A stretch of DNA of 11,484 nucleotides from an uncultured Lachnospiraceae bacterium (GCA_910589635.1 CAJUTD010000091.1:1-11484); one strand, 5' to 3'; positions 1 to 6,707 are shown, numbered from the stretch's first letter. Program-made: numbers and translations. The notes: generated from the sequence alone by a model not told the origin.

Positions 1-28
1 GTTTCCTAACTTGACATTCGCTCCACGG

Positions 29-52
29 AAAAACCTGCCATATTCGCGGCAG
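29..52 (-). terminator. Candidate attenuator or short terminator hairpin
   Basis: Read on the minus strand, CTGCC (48-52) and GGCAG (35-39) can pair around an 8-base loop, followed after one G by five T residues (29-33). With the candidate promoter at 93-121 this would end a transcript of roughly 55 nt, as in an attenuated leader. The stem is only 5 bp, so it is weak. The upstream leader contains AGAGGTTGC, faintly like the 5' part of lysine riboswitches, but the window ends before the rest could be judged. Confidence 0.3.
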
Positions 53-92
53 CAACCTCTCGCTTCTTCGCTATCATGCCACAGCAAGTATT

Positions 93-121
93 AGTATAAT
101 GCATCTTTAAAAAAAATGCAA
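93..121 (-). promoter_or_regulatory. Candidate promoter reading off the left edge
   Basis: On the minus strand, TTGCAT (116-121) and TATACT (93-98) are separated by exactly 17 bp. The -10 matches consensus at 5 of 6 positions and the -35 only at 3. It lies just beyond the terminator of the 63-residue gene and would start a transcript near position 86, towards the left edge. No gene is visible before the edge, so the target is unknown. This rests on spacing and the -10 only. Confidence 0.4.
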
Positions 122-176
122 GTACTTTTTTACAAAACGTAGGACTTTGCGAACTCCATGAAATGGACTGTACTAA

Positions 177-207
177 AAGGGCGCAAGCCACATCGACTTG
201 CGCCCTT
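177..207 (-). terminator. Intrinsic terminator of the 63-residue gene
   Basis: A perfect 11-bp inverted repeat (AAGGGCGCAAG at 177-187, CTTGCGCCCTT at 197-207) encloses a 9-base loop. On the minus strand the stem runs into CTTTTAG, giving a short T tract. It lies 36 bp beyond the stop of the minus-strand gene at 244-435 and most likely ends that transcript. Confidence 0.75.
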
Positions 208-243
208 CTGGTGCAAATACCCCATAGATTGCTGCGGGATATT

Positions 244-435
244 TTATTCTTTTATCCTATCAATATCTGTAAGATTTACTCCTGCTACATTTAACAATGC
301 CTTTAACGAAAGATATTCGTCCTTTAATTTTGCATATGTCTCAGTTGCATTTTCCTTTTTGGCTAACATCATATATTCTTGTATTTTTTTAAAATCTTCG
401 ATGGCGGCTTTTGCAATCTCAAGACCATTCGGCAT
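244..435 (-). CDS. Unknown small soluble protein, 63 residues
   Basis: I do not recognise this protein. The start is set at the ATG at 433-435, because GGGAGGTG lies 7 bases upstream; an upstream in-frame ATG would add 15 residues translated across that ribosome binding site. The product begins MPNGLEIAKAAIEDFKKIQE and is predicted almost wholly helical, charged, with no signal peptide, membrane segment or cysteine. Its middle (residues 15-47) could form a helical hairpin or short coiled coil. It stands alone, with its own sigma-A-like promoter (506-534), a palindrome over the -10 and start site (489-512) and its own terminator (177-207). This tidy unit argues for a real gene. The palindrome suggests regulated or autoregulated expression, but the protein has no clear helix-turn-helix. 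Function is not assigned. Confidence 0.75.
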   Translation of the reverse strand: MPNGLEIAKAAIEDFKKIQEYMMLAKKENATETYAKLKDEYLSLKALLNVAGVNLTDIDRIKE

Positions 436-488
436 ATAAACACCTCCCAATTTTATGACTTCCAGCCTGCATGTAAACATTCAAAACC

Positions 489-512
489 ATATAATATCTA
501 TCGATATTATAT
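489..512. promoter_or_regulatory. Perfect palindrome over -10 and start site (operator?)
   Basis: ATATAATATC (489-498) and GATATTATAT (503-512) are perfect 10-bp inverted arms around TATC. The right arm covers the TATAAT box (506-511) and the left arm the predicted start, which is where a repressor would exclude RNA polymerase. The arms are AT-rich, so chance is more likely than for a GC-containing palindrome, but length and position favour an operator. Confidence 0.5.
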
Positions 513-534
513 CACGAATAACAAATCACGTCTA
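506..534 (-). promoter_or_regulatory. Promoter of the 63-residue gene
   Basis: On the minus strand TAGACG (529-534, 4 of 6 consensus) and a perfect TATAAT (506-511) are 17 bp apart. This predicts a start near 499 and a 5' leader of about 64 nt before the ATG at 435. Confidence 0.65.
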
Positions 535-613
535 TGATATTTTATAGTTATCCGCAAGAGCAAAATACAACATTAAAAAACAAAGCCCTTTCGCACTTAG
601 AAATGAACAAGAA

Positions 614-660
614 TATCCCATAGGAACTCATGCACAAACGGCACCGAATCCTATGGGATA
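614..660 (-). terminator. Hairpin downstream of the lipoprotein gene
   Basis: TATCCCATAGG (614-624) and CCTATGGGATA (650-660) form a perfect 11-bp stem around a 25-base loop, 36 bp past the lipoprotein stop. On the minus strand it is followed by TTCTTGTTC, a poor T tract. It is probably the transcript end or a 3' stabilising hairpin. The sequence between it and the palindrome at 489-512 holds nothing I can identify. Confidence 0.5.
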
Positions 661-696
661 CTTTGTCAGTGATTACATTGTCCGCTGAACACGGTA

Positions 697-1257
697 TTAC
701 TCTGCCTTGAAGGACTTCTCGGTCAGAACATTTCCGTCCGGATCAAGGTAACGAACGGTATAAGTACATGCACCTTCCTGGCCTACGGCATCGTCAAGTG
801 TCTTTACCTGTGTCTTAAGCGCCTCACCCTGAGCGTCTAAGGCAGCTCCTAATGTTTCACCAATGCCGTCTGTAATCAGGGAACTGTCCTCGATTTTTAC
901 CTCTACGATCAGCTCATTTCCAGTTGCACTGATAGAAGCAGACATACCCTCTTGTGTCATAGCCTGGGTCATGCTGTCAAAAGTAGCTTTTGCAGTCGGA
1001 TCATTCAGCAATTCCTCTAATGTAGTGCCAGTGGAGTCTGCTGCATCCGCTTCTGTATCGTCTGCCGCATCTGCATCTGCATTTGCATCGTCTGCTGCGT
1101 CTGTTTCCGTATCATCTGCTGCATCTGCCTCATCTCCTGCCGGAGCCTCTGTCCCTGCTGCCTTATCGTCTTTGTCGGAACCACCGCATGCTGTAACAGA
1201 TAATGTCATTGCCATGATAGCTGCACATGCAAAAAATTTCAATGTCTTTCTTTTCAT
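697..1257 (-). CDS. Lipoprotein with Asp/Ala-rich repeat linker
   Basis: This is a probable membrane-anchored lipoprotein of 186 residues. The start is the ATG at 1255-1257, with GGAGG 9 bases upstream; a start nine codons earlier would place that site inside the gene. Residues 1-23 are a lipoprotein signal (basic MKRK, hydrophobic core) ending in the lipobox VTAC, so Cys24 should be lipidated. Residues 36-77 are a low-complexity acidic linker built from imperfect copies of ADAADDTE. Residues 79-186 form one compact domain, with a helical stretch (TTLEELLNDP onward), a strand NELIVEVKIED, and a terminal YTVRYLDPDGNVLTE. This resembles the lipoprotein family DUF4854, named from memory. No enzymatic motif is visible. 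It has its own promoter and a downstream hairpin, so it is likely monocistronic. A surface-exposed, possibly binding or stress-related role is inference only. Confidence 0.85.
   Translation of the reverse strand: MKRKTLKFFACAAIMAMTLSVTACGGSDKDDKAAGTEAPAGDEADAADDTETDAADDANADADAADDTEADAADSTGTTLEELLNDPTAKATFDSMTQAMTQEGMSASISATGNELIVEVKIEDSSLITDGIGETLGAALDAQGEALKTQVKTLDDAVGQEGACTYTVRYLDPDGNVLTEKSFKAE
1030..1131 (-). repeat. Low-complexity Asp/Ala repeat tract in the lipoprotein
   Basis: This tract encodes residues 43-76 of the lipoprotein. It contains ADAADDTE twice, plus the degenerate copies TDAADDAN and ADAADSTG. On the plus strand it reads as recurring GCATCTGC and TCATCTGCTGC-like units. 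Such tracts often vary in length between strains by slippage; no frame disruption is seen here. Confidence 0.7.
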
Positions 1258-1335
1258 TTTACTTTTCCTCCCTTGTTGGTTCAAGACATCTTTGTCTTTT
1301 CACCCTTTATAAATAATTTATCTTAAACAAACTTC

Positions 1336-1364
1336 ACCATACTACAATTTGCCTCTGTTGTCAA
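1336..1364 (-). promoter_or_regulatory. Promoter of the lipoprotein gene
   Basis: A perfect TTGACA (1359-1364, minus strand) is followed after 17 bp by TATGGT (1336-1341, 4 of 6). The predicted start near 1329 gives a leader of about 70 nt before the ATG at 1257. Confidence 0.65.
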
Positions 1365-1445
1365 GATAAAATTACTTCGAGTTTCCCCATTTTGTATTTT
1401 TATAGTACCCAAATGAGGATGCCGCATGAAGATATTATTTCATTC

Positions 1446-1473
1446 AAAAGGCCTTGCCGCTCATGAGGCAAAG
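1446..1473 (-). terminator. Probable terminator of the MATE gene
   Basis: On the minus strand CTTTGCC (1467-1473) pairs with GGCAAGG (1452-1458) around an 8-base loop, 7 bp with one G-U pair, followed by CCTTTTG. It begins 20 bp after the stop of the MATE gene. The T tract is short, so confidence is moderate. Confidence 0.5.
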
Positions 1474-1492
1474 ACAGAATGCACAAAAATGC

Positions 1493-2881
1493 CTATTCTC
1501 TGCCCTCCGGCAAAGGTTTAATAATCTTCTTATAAATATTTACCAGGCAGACTACCGATACCAAAAGCGACATAGTCTCCGCAATTGGGAATGCCCACCA
1601 AACCGCATCCAAGCCGCCCAGCTGGGCAAGAATGTATGCTGCCGGCACCAGGACCACCAACTGTCTCATAATAGAAACGATCATACTGTATACCGCTTTG
1701 CCTAATGCCTGGAACACGGTCCCCGCTATAATACAGAACCACGCAATCAGGAAATGGAAACCGATAACCCTCAGCGCCTGACAGCCAATTTCCAGCATTT
1801 CATCCGAGGCATCAAACATCTTTAATAAAACCTGCGGAACAAGTTCAAACCCGGCAAACCCAAACAGCAACAGCCCGAAAGCAATGCCCATGCTGAGTTT
1901 AATTGTCTTGACCATACGCTTCCTCTGCTGCGCACCGTAGCTGTATGCGATTATCGGCGTAATGCCATTGTTCAGCCCAAACACCGGCATAAAGAAAAAG
2001 CTCTGGAGCTTGAAATATACGCCAAAAACGGCTGCGGCTGTAGAGGAAAAATCGATCAAAATTTTATTCATGCAATAGGTCATCACGGAGCCAATAGACT
2101 GCATTATAATAGAAGGAACGCCCACCATATAGATACTCCCAATCAGGGAACCGCTGAGGCGAAATCCTTTCAGCGATAAATCTATCTCATGGTTAAACTT
2201 CATATTGCAGACACAAGCGACAATTGCCGCCACGCACTGGCCAATGACTGTCGCCACCGCCGCGCCTGCAACGCCCATTTCAGGCAGACCAAGCCAACCG
2301 AAAATGAGAATCGGGTCTAAAATAATATTCGTGATAGCGCCCGCAAGCTGTGACACCATGCTGAAAACCGTTTTCCCGGTAGAAGTCAAGAGCCTTTCAA
2401 AAAAGAACTGCCCAAATATACCCAAAGAAAATATCATAACAATGCTCAGATATTGCACGCCCATGTCAAAAATCGCCGGCGAACTCCCTTTTAGCTGGCT
2501 TACATAGAACGGCTTCACCGCCACAAACCCTAACACCAGAAACAGAAGATAACTCATGATATAGAGGAAGCCCCCATTGAGCGCTGTTGCATTTGCTTTC
2601 TTGAAATTCTTTTCCCCAAGCGACTTGGAAAGAATTGCATTGATGCCGACGCCGGTACCTGCGCCCACCGCAATCACAAGTGTCTGCAAAGGGAACGCAA
2701 GGGACACTGCCGTCAGCGCATCCTCTGATACCCTCGCCACAAATATACTGTCAACGATATTGTAAAGCGCCTGCACAAGCATGGAAACCATCATTGGAAA
2801 CGACATATTCCATACCAGTTTATTAATTGGCATAACTCCCATTTTATTTTCCGCAATGTTCTCTGTACTTTTACTGCTCAT
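1493..2881 (-). CDS. MATE-family multidrug efflux transporter
   Basis: This is a 462-residue polytopic inner-membrane protein of the MATE (MatE, PF01554) family, cation-coupled antiporters that export drugs, dyes or metabolites. The start is the ATG at 2879-2881 after AAGGAGGG; an upstream in-frame extension of 30 codons would run through this site and the promoter. The N-terminus has the typical MATE opening: a short cytoplasmic leader, then LVWNMSFPMMVSMLVQALYN followed by IVDSIFVAR. About 12 hydrophobic segments follow in two similar halves, the second starting near residue 230-260 (SLIGSIYMVGVPSIIMQSIG). Length is normal for the family. It resembles the MepA/NorM-like branch common in Clostridia, but substrate cannot be read from sequence. 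It has a strong private promoter (2922-2950) and no adjacent regulator, so it is likely expressed constitutively or under a distant regulator. Confidence 0.92.
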   Translation of the reverse strand: MSSKSTENIAENKMGVMPINKLVWNMSFPMMVSMLVQALYNIVDSIFVARVSEDALTAVSLAFPLQTLVIAVGAGTGVGINAILSKSLGEKNFKKANATALNGGFLYIMSYLLFLVLGFVAVKPFYVSQLKGSSPAIFDMGVQYLSIVMIFSLGIFGQFFFERLLTSTGKTVFSMVSQLAGAITNIILDPILIFGWLGLPEMGVAGAAVATVIGQCVAAIVACVCNMKFNHEIDLSLKGFRLSGSLIGSIYMVGVPSIIMQSIGSVMTYCMNKILIDFSSTAAAVFGVYFKLQSFFFMPVFGLNNGITPIIAYSYGAQQRKRMVKTIKLSMGIAFGLLLFGFAGFELVPQVLLKMFDASDEMLEIGCQALRVIGFHFLIAWFCIIAGTVFQALGKAVYSMIVSIMRQLVVLVPAAYILAQLGGLDAVWWAFPIAETMSLLVSVVCLVNIYKKIIKPLPEGRE

Positions 2882-2921
2882 CTTATCCCTCCTTTGCATA
2901 AGCCCCGAAAGCAACAGTCCT

Positions 2922-2950
2922 ATTATAGCCCTGCCCGCAAATGAAGTCAA
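2922..2950 (-). promoter_or_regulatory. Strong promoter of the MATE gene
   Basis: On the minus strand TTGACT (2945-2950, 5 of 6) and TATAAT (2922-2927, 6 of 6) are 17 bp apart, the best promoter match in the window. It predicts a start near 2915 and a leader of about 35 nt. Confidence 0.8.
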
Positions 2951-3005
2951 CAGAAACTTGGGACTAAACATCTATCTATACCTCAGACATATCGTTCCAC
3001 TGCCC

Positions 3006-3047
3006 AAAAATAAACCCCCGGAAGTACAGCAAGTACAACCGGAGGTT
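3006..3047 (-). terminator. Terminator of the LamG/Big_2 surface protein gene
   Basis: AACCCCCGG (3013-3021) pairs with CCGGAGGTT (3039-3047) with one mismatch, and an inner GTAC/GTAC pair (3024-3027, 3033-3036) extends the hairpin. On the minus strand it runs into TATTTTTGGG. It begins 18 bp after the stop at 3066 and insulates the MATE promoter downstream. Confidence 0.85.
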
Positions 3048-3065
3048 CTTGTTTTGCTATTTCTA

Positions 3066-5111
3066 TTATTTTACTTTGACTGTAAGTGTCTTTGTTGCCT
3101 TTCCACTTGTAATCTTAACTTTAACAGTACCTTTCTTCTTGCCCTTAATGGTAATCTTGCCTTTCTTAAATGTTACCGTGGCAACCTTTTTGTCCTTCTT
3201 GGACAGTTTCTTCATACTGTAACCGGACTTAGACGGTTTTACTGTCACAGTGATCTTCACAGTCTTCTTTTTCTTAACAGTTACCGTATTCTTCTTAACC
3301 GCCTTCTTACCATTCTTGAAAGTAATGGTAGGATTCTTAACGGTTACCGTAACCTTCTTAGTAATTCCATTTGCTTTCGCTGAGATCGTTGCCTTACCAG
3401 CCTTGACAGCGGTAATCTTACCCTTTTTATCTACCTTGGCAATCTTACTGTTGCTTGATTTCCATGTTACAGTCTTAGATGCGCCTTTCACAGTTGCTTT
3501 AATCGTGGCTGTCTTGGATGCGCTTCCTGTGTATAAGGTAACCTTGGACTTACTTAACGTCAGGCTTGCGCTGGCCGGTTTCGCATTGATCTTGAAAGTT
3601 TTGTTCACAGTACCTGTGTATTTGTCACCCTTAAAGGTAATCTTGGCCGTAGCCGTGCCAACCTTCGTATTATTGGAGTAAGATACTGTATAATTGGCAG
3701 TTGTAATTACAGTGCCCTTGCTGTCCTTAACTGTAACCTTAGGTGTAATCGCCTTACCAGTATAAGTATAGCTGGTCTTCTCGAGAGTGATGTTGCTTGC
3801 TTTGTTAATCACTTCTGTCTTAGTATGTCCGGTCGTATTCTCCGGGCAAACTTTACATACAGATTTGATTACGCCGTCTGCGGCAGCTGTCGCTTTTGTA
3901 ATAGTCTCAGCATAATCATGGCCTTTAGCCGGTGTCTTGACATCGCTTGCACCAACCTGTTTTAAACCATCATCGCTGCTTACCAATACGCCGCTGCATC
4001 GTTTACATTTGTAATGTGCAATATTACCCTGATCCGTACAAGTAGCATCCTTTGCTGGGATAAGGCTGTCAGCGTCATGACCGAGCGCCGGAATTTCCTG
4101 TGTTTCAATAACGCCGCACTCTTTACAAGCCGGCATTCTCCTGGAACCAGGTGTTGTACAAGTCGGCTCTGTAACTACAACAGGCTCCTGGCCCTCTGCA
4201 TACGAATGCTTATGTGGGGGAACCGGCTTGATGCTCACGTTATCCATATAACCAACGTAACCCTCTAAATCTTCTACAACGCCTTTGCCAAGACGGAGCT
4301 GTCCTTTGCTCATGTTTGCCAAAATTGCTTCCATCTTATCTGCCGTATCTCTATAAGTTACCGCCGGCACGCCGTTTACCGTGATGGTCAGTCCCTCTTT
4401 GGTATAGATGTAGGACATAGTATACCACTTATTGGCGTTTTGCTCCAGACCAAAGAAATTATAGTCAGAATTTACATTGTTGCCCTCTAACCAGTAGTCG
4501 CCGGGGAAAAATGGCGTCCAAGGCGCCTCATAACCTGCAATAAAACCGATTGTGCCGGTAACATTAAATTGCTGGAACTTACCAAACGCAAACAGGTAAT
4601 CCCAGTCACCCTGCACCTCCGGGCAAATATCAAAGGAAAATGTCACGCCGTTAGAGTAATCGTATTTCGCAAGCGCACCGTTCACAGATGTAAGAAAATC
4701 AATTCCGCTTTCTTTTGCACCATCGTTGGTTTTACCTTTAACAAATTTGAGAACTTTGCCATGCCCGCCGTCATCACCGGAAATGATCGGCGCGTCTACA
4801 AGCTCAACGCCTTCGCTTCCGCTTGGGTTACCATCCTCATCCGTCACCTTCCGGCTGCACTGGTTCTTAAATGCGATGCCGTTCTCCGTATAATACGCAT
4901 CATCACCGGATACGGTCATCTGTCCATCTTCAAAATCAAAGGTCACCTCTGCATAAGCATCAGAATCCCCGGCAGCATCTGCCACTGTGCCCGCTCCATC
5001 ATTCGCTGCCGGATCCCCTGTGGCTGCGGAAACCGGTGTGCTGTTTCCGAATACCAAGGCAGCGGACAGAACCAGGGCCATTGCCTGTTTCCACACATTG
5101 TCTTTTCTCAT
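3066..5111 (-). CDS. Secreted LamG-like / CxxC / Big_2 surface protein
   Basis: This 681-residue exported protein has a modular surface-protein layout. The ATG at 5109-5111 is chosen because AAAGGAGG lies upstream (11-base spacer) and it gives a clean signal peptide (MRKDN, hydrophobic core, VSA cleavage near residue 29). Residues 55-296 look like a concanavalin A/LamG-type jelly roll (VTFDFEDG at the start, YVGYMDNVSIKP at the end). Residues 299-428 contain HKH and three cysteine clusters, C318/C329/C332, C358/C369/C372 and C419/C422, each segment ending in GH. Residues 438-508 resemble an MBG-type beta domain, 512-592 a Big_2 Ig-like domain (VTWKSSNSKIAKVDKKGKIT), and 594-681 a very lysine-rich degenerate Ig-like module. 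There is no LPxTG motif, transmembrane anchor or SLH repeat. Attachment through the basic tail to anionic wall polymers, and glycan binding by the LamG-like domain, are inferences. No catalytic motif is seen. Confidence 0.88.
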   Translation of the reverse strand: MRKDNVWKQAMALVLSAALVFGNSTPVSAATGDPAANDGAGTVADAAGDSDAYAEVTFDFEDGQMTVSGDDAYYTENGIAFKNQCSRKVTDEDGNPSGSEGVELVDAPIISGDDGGHGKVLKFVKGKTNDGAKESGIDFLTSVNGALAKYDYSNGVTFSFDICPEVQGDWDYLFAFGKFQQFNVTGTIGFIAGYEAPWTPFFPGDYWLEGNNVNSDYNFFGLEQNANKWYTMSYIYTKEGLTITVNGVPAVTYRDTADKMEAILANMSKGQLRLGKGVVEDLEGYVGYMDNVSIKPVPPHKHSYAEGQEPVVVTEPTCTTPGSRRMPACKECGVIETQEIPALGHDADSLIPAKDATCTDQGNIAHYKCKRCSGVLVSSDDGLKQVGASDVKTPAKGHDYAETITKATAAADGVIKSVCKVCPENTTGHTKTEVINKASNITLEKTSYTYTGKAITPKVTVKDSKGTVITTANYTVSYSNNTKVGTATAKITFKGDKYTGTVNKTFKINAKPASASLTLSKSKVTLYTGSASKTATIKATVKGASKTVTWKSSNSKIAKVDKKGKITAVKAGKATISAKANGITKKVTVTVKNPTITFKNGKKAVKKNTVTVKKKKTVKITVTVKPSKSGYSMKKLSKKDKKVATVTFKKGKITIKGKKKGTVKVKITSGKATKTLTVKVK

Positions 5112-5153
5112 TTTAAAAAATGCCTCCTTTATGTAATAAATTTTATCAATTGG

Positions 5154-5162
5154 ATTATACCA
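5154..5162 (-). promoter_or_regulatory. Extended -10 promoter of the surface protein gene
   Basis: The minus strand has TGGTATAAT (5154-5162), a perfect -10 with the TG extension. A TTGACA lies further up (5183-5188) but at 23 bp, too far for a normal -35. An extended -10 promoter does not need a good -35. Predicted leader is about 35 nt. I see no terminator between pdxR and this gene, so some read-through from pdxR is also possible. Confidence 0.6.
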
Positions 5163-5201
5163 GATATGGCAAAAAAGTGGTATGTCAATTATTACCAATA
5201 G

Positions 5202-6608
5202 TTATCCACAAAAAATGCATTTTGCCAACATTTTCACTACATTTGCAGCCTCTTGCCCTGCAAAGCCGGAATAATTGACAATAAATGTGTGCCTTGGCAC
5301 GTTTTCTGCCGGATTACGGTAATACTGCGCCAAGGCGGAGAGACGGATACCCGCTGATTCCGCCCTGTGCAAAAGTTCTTCATCCGACAACCCCGTATCC
5401 ATACGAAGCAGGAAATGCAGCCCGGCGTCTTCCTCGGCAATCTCACAACAGGAGGCAAGCGGGCTTTTGCGAATAGCCGTCACCAGTTCGTCCCGGATGC
5501 GCCGGTAATAGGTACGCATACGATTAATATGTTTTTCAAAATATCCTTCCTCAATGAACCTCGCCAGCGTATACTGCTCAAAATTAGACACCGTACAGGA
5601 ATAGAAAGACAGTCTTTTTTGAAATTCCTCCAGCAGATGCCCCGGCAGCACCATATAACTGATGCGGATTGTCGAGGCAAGCGTTTTCGTAAACGTGTTC
5701 ATGTAAATGACCCGCTCCGACCTGTCTATGCTTTGCAGTGTGGGAATCGGCTTTCCCACAAGGCGGAACTCCGAATCATAATCATCTTCAATAATGTAAC
5801 GCCCCTCTTCCCTGGTTGCCCAGCCAAGCAGCTCGTATCTGGCGCCGACCGGCGTCACAATCCCTGTCGGAAAATGGTGGGAAGGCGAAATATGCGCAAC
5901 ATGGCACGCGGACTTTTCAAGCTCCCCCACGTCCATACCTGTCTTTCCCACCGGAATAAAACAGCATTGCACACCGTTACTTTCATAGATTTGGGCAATT
6001 TTATGGTAACCTGGATTTTCCACTGCATAGACTTTATCCCTGCCAAGAAGCTGTATGAGCAACCCATACAGATATTCCGTCCCTGCCCCGATAATAATTT
6101 GCTCTTCCGAGACATCCATGTTGCGAAACGCTTTTAAATGAGCGCTTATCGCATGGCGCAATTTAAGAACGCCGCCCCAAGGCGGCGCTTCCAGTAACTC
6201 TTCATGATAGTTTAAGAGTGTCTCCCTGAGCAGCTTCGCCCAAATTGAAAAAGGAAATTGTTCAGGATTAATTCGGTTGCTCACAAAATCAGCGACACAA
6301 CGTTTCTTTGAAATATCCTGTTGGGGCCGGTTTTCCGTATTTACTCCGGCAGATGGTATCATGCCGGAAATCTCCCTGACATAATAACCCTTTTTGGGAA
6401 CCGAAGAGATATATCCTTCGGCCAATAACTGCGCGTAAGCATTTTCCACCGTGATATTGCTCACACCAAGATTTTTCGCAAAACTGCGCTTGGAAGGCAG
6501 CTTTTCCCCGGATGCAAGCTTCCCGGAAAGAATATCGCTTCGGATGCATTGGTAGAGATGATGGTACAGGCTGTCTGACCCTATATCTGTAAATGAATAT
6601 GTCAACAT
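5202..6608 (-). CDS. pdxR: PdxR, MocR/GntR-type regulator of vitamin B6 synthesis
   Basis: This 468-residue protein joins an N-terminal GntR winged helix (residues 1-80: SDILSGKLASGEKLPSKRSF, then VSNITVENAYAQLLAEGY) to a fold-type I aminotransferase-like domain (about 110-465). PLP-pocket signatures are intact: ENPGYHK (197-203), EDDYDSEF (274-281), and TFTKTLASTIRISYMVLP with Lys308 as the expected Schiff-base lysine. MocR proteins use this fold to sense PLP rather than for catalysis. Divergent placement next to pdxS-pdxT identifies it as PdxR, which in characterised cases activates pdxST and represses itself. The ATG at 6606-6608 has GGAGG 12 bases upstream, a long spacer, but no better in-frame start exists. 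The promoter at 6679-6707 lies inside the half-site array, consistent with autorepression. Length is normal for the family. Confidence 0.93.
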   Translation of the reverse strand: MLTYSFTDIGSDSLYHHLYQCIRSDILSGKLASGEKLPSKRSFAKNLGVSNITVENAYAQLLAEGYISSVPKKGYYVREISGMIPSAGVNTENRPQQDISKKRCVADFVSNRINPEQFPFSIWAKLLRETLLNYHEELLEAPPWGGVLKLRHAISAHLKAFRNMDVSEEQIIIGAGTEYLYGLLIQLLGRDKVYAVENPGYHKIAQIYESNGVQCCFIPVGKTGMDVGELEKSACHVAHISPSHHFPTGIVTPVGARYELLGWATREEGRYIIEDDYDSEFRLVGKPIPTLQSIDRSERVIYMNTFTKTLASTIRISYMVLPGHLLEEFQKRLSFYSCTVSNFEQYTLARFIEEGYFEKHINRMRTYYRRIRDELVTAIRKSPLASCCEIAEEDAGLHFLLRMDTGLSDEELLHRAESAGIRLSALAQYYRNPAENVPRHTFIVNYSGFAGQEAANVVKMLAKCIFCG

Positions 6609-6628
6609 TGGTGTATAAAACCTCCATT

Positions 6629-6696
6629 CTGGCTATGTCAACTATGTTCAAACTGGATATTTTCATATAGCCAGTTATAGTATAACCTATTACCAG
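6629..6696. promoter_or_regulatory. Candidate PdxR operator: four CTGG half-sites
   Basis: Four related octamers lie in the pdxR-pdxS intergenic region: CTGGCTAT (6629-6636, plus), CTGGATAT (6653-6660, plus), CTGGCTAT (6667-6674, minus) and CTGGTAAT (6689-6696, minus). The outer pair and inner pair share almost the same centre, about 6663, and neighbours in the same orientation are 24 and 22 bp apart, near two helical turns. The minus-strand pdxR promoter runs through the array. The assignment to PdxR rests on position and repetition; binding is not shown. Confidence 0.7.
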
Positions 6697-6707
6697 CCGA
6701 TTTACAA
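6679..6707 (-). promoter_or_regulatory. Promoter of pdxR
   Basis: On the minus strand TTGTAA (6702-6707, 4 of 6) and TATACT (6679-6684, 5 of 6) are 17 bp apart, predicting a start near 6672 and a leader of about 64 nt. One half-site lies in the spacer and another at the start site, so a bound regulator should block it. I find no good core promoter for pdxS on the plus strand in 6690-6775, consistent with activator dependence. Confidence 0.6.

Noticed and set aside
121..174. AGTAC/GTACT and TCCAT/ATGGA inverted repeats as a possible transposon end
   Set aside because: Arms of 5 bp, no target-site duplication and no transposase; chance is sufficient.
6..191. 61-codon minus-strand open frame at the left edge
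   Set aside because: It crosses the terminator and candidate promoter, has no ribosome binding site at its ATG or internal ATGs, and the protein is not family-like. It is better read as an untranslated leader.
2781..3681. Plus-strand frames (200 and 143 codons) opposite the MATE start and the Ig-like tail
   Set aside because: Antisense of confident genes; the hydrophobic character again reflects complement of lysine-rich codons, and one crosses a terminator.
4569..5201. 210-codon plus-strand frame opposite the LamG-like domain
   Set aside because: Antisense shadow of the signal peptide and LamG-like region, with no initiation signals.
5213..5224. AAAATGCATTTT palindrome at the end of pdxR as a terminator
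   Set aside because: It has no loop and an all-AT stem except GC, so it cannot form a stable hairpin; it lies in coding sequence.
5367..6137. 256-codon plus-strand frame opposite pdxR
   Set aside because: Shadow of the well-supported pdxR frame, with no ribosome binding site and no recognisable protein.
6606..6641. Second pdxR promoter TTGACA with TATACA at 18 bp, giving a nearly leaderless mRNA
   Set aside because: The -35 is perfect, but the start would fall in the start codon and exclude the GGAGG site. The promoter at 6679-6707 gives a sensible leader.
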